Assembly (NCBI GenBank): GCA_003164255.1
Contig: PLST01000457.1
Coordinates: 1 to 9,270 of the forward strand
DNA from: Acidobacteriaceae bacterium
GTDB lineage: Bacteria; Acidobacteriota; Terriglobia; Terriglobales; Acidobacteriaceae
DNA length: 9,270 nt
Direction: 5' to 3'
The translations under genes and the position numbers were made by a program. The notes beneath the pieces are model-generated. The model saw only the letters and a list, made by a program, of their open reading frames with translations, was not told the origin of the DNA and did not search any database. Shown here piece by piece: positions 5,640-9,270 of this stretch (positions are counted from its first letter, which is position 1; every line of letters begins with the position of its first letter).

Positions 5640-7061
5640 ATGGACTGGACTGAGAGCACAAGACGATCGTTCCTCAAGCAATTTGGTGCAGCCGGCGCTT
5701 TGGCGCTGGCCGCCGCAAACGCAGAGGGATTAAGCCTGGAGGGAGCACAGAATGCTGCGCCGGCCGCCAACTCCTCCGCGGACCAGGAACAGGCTGCCAC
5801 GCGCCAAGAACGCATGAAATGGTGGCATGAAGCCAAGTTTGGCATGTTCATCCACTGGGGACTCTACAGCGTGATTGGGCAGCATGAGTGGGCCAAGGAA
5901 ACCGAAGGCATTCCGCTTGCGCAGTACGAGATTATCGCCAAACACTTCCATCCCAAGCCAAATGCGGCCCGCGATTGGGCAAGGCTCGCCAAGAAGGCCG
6001 GGCAAAAGTACATGGTGATGACCACCAAGCACCATGAAGGTTTTTGCCAATGGGATTCGAAGCTTACCGACTACAACGCCGTGAAGCAGGGGCCGGGGCG
6101 CGACCTGGTGCGCGAGTATGTTGAGGCCGCACGGGCCGAAGGTTTGCGCGTCGGCTTCTACTACTCGCTCATGGACTGGCATCACCCAGACGGCGCCCTC
6201 TGCAAGACTGACGAGGCAGCGCGCCGCCGGTTTGTCGACTACACGCATGGCCTTATTCGCGAGCTGCTCACCAACTACGGCAAGATCGACGTGCTCTGGT
6301 ACGACGTCTCGTGGCCGCTGACCCCGGAAGGCTGGGAGTCAGAGCGGATGAACGAGATGATCTTCGATCTGCAGCCGGAGATCATCGTGAACAACCGCAA
6401 TGGCCTGCCGGGCGACTTTACTACGCCAGAGCAGCACATTACCGCCGCAGAAGTGGGGCGCGCCTGGGAGGCCTGCATGACGCTCAACGACAGTTGGGGC
6501 TTCAACCGCTTCGATGACGCCTGGAAGTCGCCGAAGGTCATCGTGGACAACCTGGCGACCTGCGCGCGCGGAGGCGGGAACTATCTGCTCAACATCGGGC
6601 CGGAACCGGATGGTTCGATCCCGCCGGACACGCAGGCCTGCCTGGAGACCGTAGGCAAGTGGCTGGACACAAACGGCACTGCAATCTACGGTACCGATCG
6701 AGCCAATGCCAGTGGCAATGTAAATGCCAACTACACCCGCCGAGGCAACACGCTCTACATCCACCAGCACTTCTGGCCTGGGCACACGCCAGCAGCCGAG
6801 TGGCTGAGCTTTTATCAGCCCGAGGCGGTCATCGCCATCGGTGGACTCAAGCCTAAAGTCCTGTCGGCGCGTCTGCTCAAGACGGGACAGAAGATCGAAT
6901 TCACCCAGGACGAATTCACGCTGCGGTTGACGGGTTTGCCACTGGTGGCGCCAGATCAGCCGGCCACCGTCATCGAAGTGGAGTGCGATGGGGAGCCAAC
7001 CGTCAATCACGACTCCATGCGTCCATTGTGGCCGCGGTTGAAGGCGGATATCAGCGTCTAA
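5640..7061 (+). CDS. Tat-exported alpha-L-fucosidase, glycoside hydrolase family 29
   Basis: This 473-residue enzyme cleaves terminal alpha-L-fucose from glycans with retention of configuration. The N-terminus carries a twin-arginine signal, TRRSFLK (7-13), a hydrophobic Ala/Leu stretch and a likely cleavage site after ANA (28), so it probably acts folded in the periplasm or outside. The catalytic barrel (about 55-345) shows GH29 motifs KFGMFIHWG (66-74), TTKHHEGFCQWDS (128-140) and LWYDVSW (219-225). Asp222 is the expected nucleophile, matching the LWNDMGW motif of Thermotoga fucosidase. Near the end of the barrel is AWEACMTLNDSWGF (275-288), where Glu277 is a candidate acid/base, not assigned with certainty. 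A C-terminal beta domain follows (about 350-450). Length is normal for the family and no extra carbohydrate-binding module is seen. AGGAGA just upstream fixes the start. It is probably transcribed alone. Linkage preference is not known. Confidence 0.94.
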   Translation: MDWTESTRRSFLKQFGAAGALALAAANAEGLSLEGAQNAAPAANSSADQEQAATRQERMKWWHEAKFGMFIHWGLYSVIGQHEWAKETEGIPLAQYEIIAKHFHPKPNAARDWARLAKKAGQKYMVMTTKHHEGFCQWDSKLTDYNAVKQGPGRDLVREYVEAARAEGLRVGFYYSLMDWHHPDGALCKTDEAARRRFVDYTHGLIRELLTNYGKIDVLWYDVSWPLTPEGWESERMNEMIFDLQPEIIVNNRNGLPGDFTTPEQHITAAEVGRAWEACMTLNDSWGFNRFDDAWKSPKVIVDNLATCARGGGNYLLNIGPEPDGSIPPDTQACLETVGKWLDTNGTAIYGTDRANASGNVNANYTRRGNTLYIHQHFWPGHTPAAEWLSFYQPEAVIAIGGLKPKVLSARLLKTGQKIEFTQDEFTLRLTGLPLVAPDQPATVIEVECDGEPTVNHDSMRPLWPRLKADISV

Positions 7062-7082
7062 GTTGCAAGGGTTGATAACATC

Positions 7083-7135
7083 CTCTGGCTTCCTGGTCTT
7101 TTGGCCGCAGCAGCGGAACGATCAGGAAGCCGGAG
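7083..7135. terminator. Long hairpin between the convergent fucosidase and LarA genes
   Basis: Positions 7083-7098 (CTCTGGCTTCCTGGTC) pair with 7120-7135 (GATCAGGAAGCCGGAG) over 16 continuous pairs, 14 Watson-Crick and two G-U when read as plus-strand RNA. The 21-base top holds its own CCGC-AGCA-GCGG hairpin (7105-7116). The right arm touches the LarA stop codon (7138-7136), and the left arm begins 21 bases after the fucosidase stop. It most likely ends transcription from both sides. There is no T-run on either strand, so it would be an atypical terminator or an RNA-protecting structure. Confidence 0.6.
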
Positions 7136-8416
7136 TCAGACGCAGACAGGGACTGCGCGTGCGTAAGTGTAGGGGCCGTCTGGCACCAGCACGACGCGCG
7201 CATCCGTAGGCAGACCTTCAAGCAGCGCGGCTACGGCTTCGTTCAGGTCGCTGAATGTGTGCGCGCCTGCAAAGCCCAGCTCCGACTTTGAGACACCGGG
7301 CGCGTAGAAGGAGAGCTCATTCTTCACGCCGACCAGCGCCAGCCTCTCCAACTGCCACTGATCAACCTCAACGGGCGTGTTCTCGATTTCATCCAGAAAA
7401 TCCTGATACCCGGTGAGCGTGCGCATCCCGTGAGCGAACTCCGGCGAACCCACTCCTTCAGCGCACTCCCCAAGCAGCAGAATTCGTCCGCCCGGCTTGG
7501 TGATGTGCTGCGCGGCGGTCACGCCTTTCACGATCTGATAAAAGGTCAGGTCGAGCGGGTACCCCGCTCCGCAGGTAATTACCGCGTCAGCCAGTTCATG
7601 GAGATTCTCAAGGCAGGTAGTTTCGGTGAATTCAACGCCTGCGGCGTGCGCCTTCACGGGATTTCCGGCAAAGACCCCCGAGATGCGCCGATCGACGGTA
7701 AGGGTTACATCCAGGATGAAATCATGGCGCGCCATGGCCGCGATTTCAAGGAATTCGGCGTGCAGGGGGTTGCTTGCGATGGAGCCTTCAGTGGCCAGCG
7801 GCTCGCGATTGAAGAGCGGAGAGTGAATCACCTTGATGGTTTCCTGAGCGGCGAGCCCGGGGACCACAAGCTTGCGACCTCCTGAAAAGCCCAGCATCAG
7901 GTGCTGCTCAATAAATCCGAGGGAAATGTGGAGATCGGCGGCCATGAAGCGCTCGTCGATGAAAACCGGGGTGCCGCGCCAGGTGTTGCCCAGGGCCCGA
8001 TGACTAGCCAGGTCGCGGGCATCATGACTGACAACGCGATATTTGCGGGCAATCTCGGCGCCGACGATCATTTCAATCTCGTCCTGCGTTGCGCCGCGGT
8101 GGAGTCCGGTTGCGACCAAAATTGTGACAGCCTCGGCCGGGATGCCGGCCGTGTGCAGGCGCGCCAGCAGCGGGGGCAGCGTGATTTCATTTGGCGCGGG
8201 GCGGGTAATGTCACAAACGGCGATGGCTGCCGAGCGCTTGCCCGCTGCTATCTTGACCAGGGGATCGCACCCAATGGGGTGATCGAGCGCGTCTGCCAAA
8301 GCCGCTGCCACGTCGCCAATTGCTGACGCCGTGTGGCTGTGAACGATCTGGCAGGCGTAACTGTCAGGGACAGAAACTTCGATGCCATTCTTGCCGAAGG
8401 AAAACGTAGTCTTCAT
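7136..8416 (-). CDS. larA: LarA-family nickel-pincer racemase/epimerase (lactate racemase-like)
   Basis: LarA enzymes invert the C2 hydroxyl of 2-hydroxyacids such as lactate by hydride transfer to a nickel-pincer nucleotide cofactor bound to a lysine. This 426-residue protein matches the family length (424 in Lactiplantibacillus plantarum). Every key residue I can recall is in place with near-constant offset: Asp69 and Arg72 in DITRP, His106 in ATGLHRGAT (LpLarA His108), His172 in EQHLMLGFSGGRK (His174), cofactor-binding Lys182 (Lys184), nickel ligand His198 in VIHSP (His200), and Tyr293/Gln294/Lys297 in TFYQIVK (Tyr294/Gln295/Lys298). An active enzyme is therefore expected. Relatives act on malate, phenyllactate or sugar acids, so lactate is only the default guess. 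The cofactor genes larB, larC and larE are not in the window. The start ATG at 8416 fits the family N-terminus, although no good ribosome site precedes it. Confidence 0.88.
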   Translation of the reverse strand: MKTTFSFGKNGIEVSVPDSYACQIVHSHTASAIGDVAAALADALDHPIGCDPLVKIAAGKRSAAIAVCDITRPAPNEITLPPLLARLHTAGIPAEAVTILVATGLHRGATQDEIEMIVGAEIARKYRVVSHDARDLASHRALGNTWRGTPVFIDERFMAADLHISLGFIEQHLMLGFSGGRKLVVPGLAAQETIKVIHSPLFNREPLATEGSIASNPLHAEFLEIAAMARHDFILDVTLTVDRRISGVFAGNPVKAHAAGVEFTETTCLENLHELADAVITCGAGYPLDLTFYQIVKGVTAAQHITKPGGRILLLGECAEGVGSPEFAHGMRTLTGYQDFLDEIENTPVEVDQWQLERLALVGVKNELSFYAPGVSKSELGFAGAHTFSDLNEAVAALLEGLPTDARVVLVPDGPYTYARAVPVCV

Positions 8417-8467
8417 CTGTGCTGGAAAACGGCCGCGCGGCTTTCGATCGGCTCATCCCTTTCGTTC

Positions 8468-8500
8468 ATTCTAATCCGCCTTCAGGCCAAAGCTCTGAAG
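8468..8500 (-). promoter_or_regulatory. Possible larA promoter with an inverted repeat
   Basis: Read on the minus strand, TAGAAT (8473-8468) is a fair -10 about 50 bases before the larA ATG. Just upstream lies the inverted repeat CTTCAG (8500-8495) / CTGAAG (8485-8480), with a 9-base spacer, where a regulator could bind between -35 and -10. No good -35 hexamer is seen. The 170-base gap to folP is long enough for larA to be transcribed separately. Confidence 0.25.
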
Positions 8501-8586
8501 CAAACGGGGACAGCTCTCGTCTGATCCCTGACAGGCACATGCGTCCCATTTCTCCTTCAGGCGCCGTCATCGGGCGACAAACGGCT

Positions 8587-9270
8587 TCACGGTCGGCCGT
8601 CGGCGAGCACTGCATCGGCAATGCGCGCCGCCTCTACGGCTTCGCGAACCGCATGAACGCGAACGATGGAAGCCCCGTTTAGAATGGCAACGGTCATCGC
8701 AGCCAGGCTTGCCCGTTCCCGTGCCTTGAAGGCAGTCTCAACATTCGCCCCGTCCCCATAAAGCTGGGCCATTGTGTGGCGGAGGAACGACTTTCGACTG
8801 ACCCCCGCCAACAACGGGCGGCCAAGCGCGAGCAACTCGGCCTGCCGCGCCAGCAAAACGTAGTTCTCGTCGAATCGCTTGCCGAAGCCATAACCCGGGT
8901 CGAGAACAACGGCTTCAGCCGGAATGCCATGTGCACCGGCCATAGCCAGGCTCGCGCCAAGCCCTTCGCGCACCAGTGTCAGCAAGGCATCGGGCGCCAT
9001 CTGCGGCTGCTCGCGCCACTCTTCCGGGCGGCCGCGGGTGTGCATGAGCACAACACCCGCGCCAAACTCGCTGCAAACTCGTGCCATCTCCTTATCCCAG
9101 GTGAATCCACTCACGTCATTCACAACTTCAGCGCCGGCTTCAAGGGCCGACCGGGCAGTAGCAGCTTTGTACGTGTCCACCGAGACAACGGCGGCGGAAC
9201 GGGCATCAAGAATCCCTTTGAGAACCGGAAGCAATCGCGCCAGTTCTTCTTCAGCGCTCACCGTAGCGGT
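8587..9270 (-). CDS. folP: Dihydropteroate synthase, C-terminal part (runs off the right edge)
   Basis: This cytoplasmic enzyme condenses 6-hydroxymethyl-dihydropterin diphosphate with p-aminobenzoate in folate synthesis and is the target of sulfonamides. The visible 227 residues cover most of the TIM barrel. They include the SVDTYK segment, NDVSGF, VVLMHTRGRPEEW (family: LMHxRGxP), VVLDPGYGFGK (family: LDPGIGFGK), the LAGVSRKSF loop with pterin-binding Ser-Arg-Lys, and the final IVRVHAV (family: RVHDV), where the phosphate-binding Arg and His are kept. The N-terminal NVTPDSFSDGG segment and the ESTRPG motif lie outside; about 50-60 residues are missing against a usual 270-290. The frame is open through the window edge, so the GTG at 9261 is an internal valine, not the start. 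The fragment ends ADGRP. Confidence 0.95.
   Translation of the reverse strand, partial: TATVSAEEELARLLPVLKGILDARSAAVVSVDTYKAATARSALEAGAEVVNDVSGFTWDKEMARVCSEFGAGVVLMHTRGRPEEWREQPQMAPDALLTLVREGLGASLAMAGAHGIPAEAVVLDPGYGFGKRFDENYVLLARQAELLALGRPLLAGVSRKSFLRHTMAQLYGDGANVETAFKARERASLAAMTVAILNGASIVRVHAVREAVEAARIADAVLADGRP

Noticed and set aside
6339..7010. Minus-strand open frame (223 codons) inside the fucosidase gene
   Set aside because: It lies opposite conserved GH29 motifs and has no recognisable domain.
7430..8326. Plus-strand open frames (7430-7885, 7901-8326) inside the larA gene
   Set aside because: They are antisense to a gene with every LarA catalytic residue in place.
1..9270. tRNA genes, CRISPR arrays, insertion sequences or attachment sites
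   Set aside because: None seen: no cloverleaf with conserved T-loop, no regularly spaced repeats, no transposase or integrase frame, and no terminal repeats.

Overview
The window looks like a stretch of GC-rich chromosome from an Acidobacteriota member (Terriglobia/Acidobacteriaceae type). This is inferred from the gene families together: a DUF3300 protein with Gly/Tyr-rich ends, a Tat-exported GH29 fucosidase, an ECF sigma / zinc anti-sigma pair beside an exported membrane protein, and an extended -10 promoter. No rRNA or other taxonomic marker is present. There is no sign of a mobile element, phage, CRISPR array or tRNA.

Layout from left to right. (1) Positions 1-397, minus strand: the first 132 codons of purA (adenylosuccinate synthetase), running off the left edge. 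(2) Positions 398-863: a non-coding divergent region. Its purA side holds inverted repeats that could form competing leader structures. Its right side holds compact hairpins and a direct repeat. (3) Positions 864-2660, plus strand: an exported DUF3300 protein with a long low-complexity tail. (4) Positions 2677-about 3128, minus strand: a small polytopic membrane protein that appears to be split by a frameshift. (5) Positions 3351-5452, plus strand: a tight three-gene operon of an exported membrane protein of unknown function, an ECF sigma factor and a two-helix ZAS anti-sigma factor. The last two overlap by 7 bases. (6) Positions 5453-5639: a regulatory gap with a hairpin, an extended -10 and a palindrome, followed by a Tat-exported GH29 alpha-L-fucosidase (5640-7061). 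(7) A long hairpin at 7083-7135 separates it from a convergent LarA-family nickel-pincer racemase/epimerase (7136-8416, minus). (8) Positions 8587-9270, minus strand: the 3' part of folP (dihydropteroate synthase), running off the right edge.

purA and folP are housekeeping nucleotide and folate genes. The middle genes look like accessory envelope and carbon-use functions. The sigma/anti-sigma operon is the clearest functional unit: a membrane-held anti-sigma probably controls the sigma factor, and the co-transcribed exported protein may act as sensor or target. The fucosidase would release L-fucose in the periplasm or outside the cell. A link to the 2-hydroxyacid enzyme LarA is possible but is not shown by operon structure, since the genes converge. 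The least explained items are the three-gene sigma module, the broken membrane gene and the purA leader.
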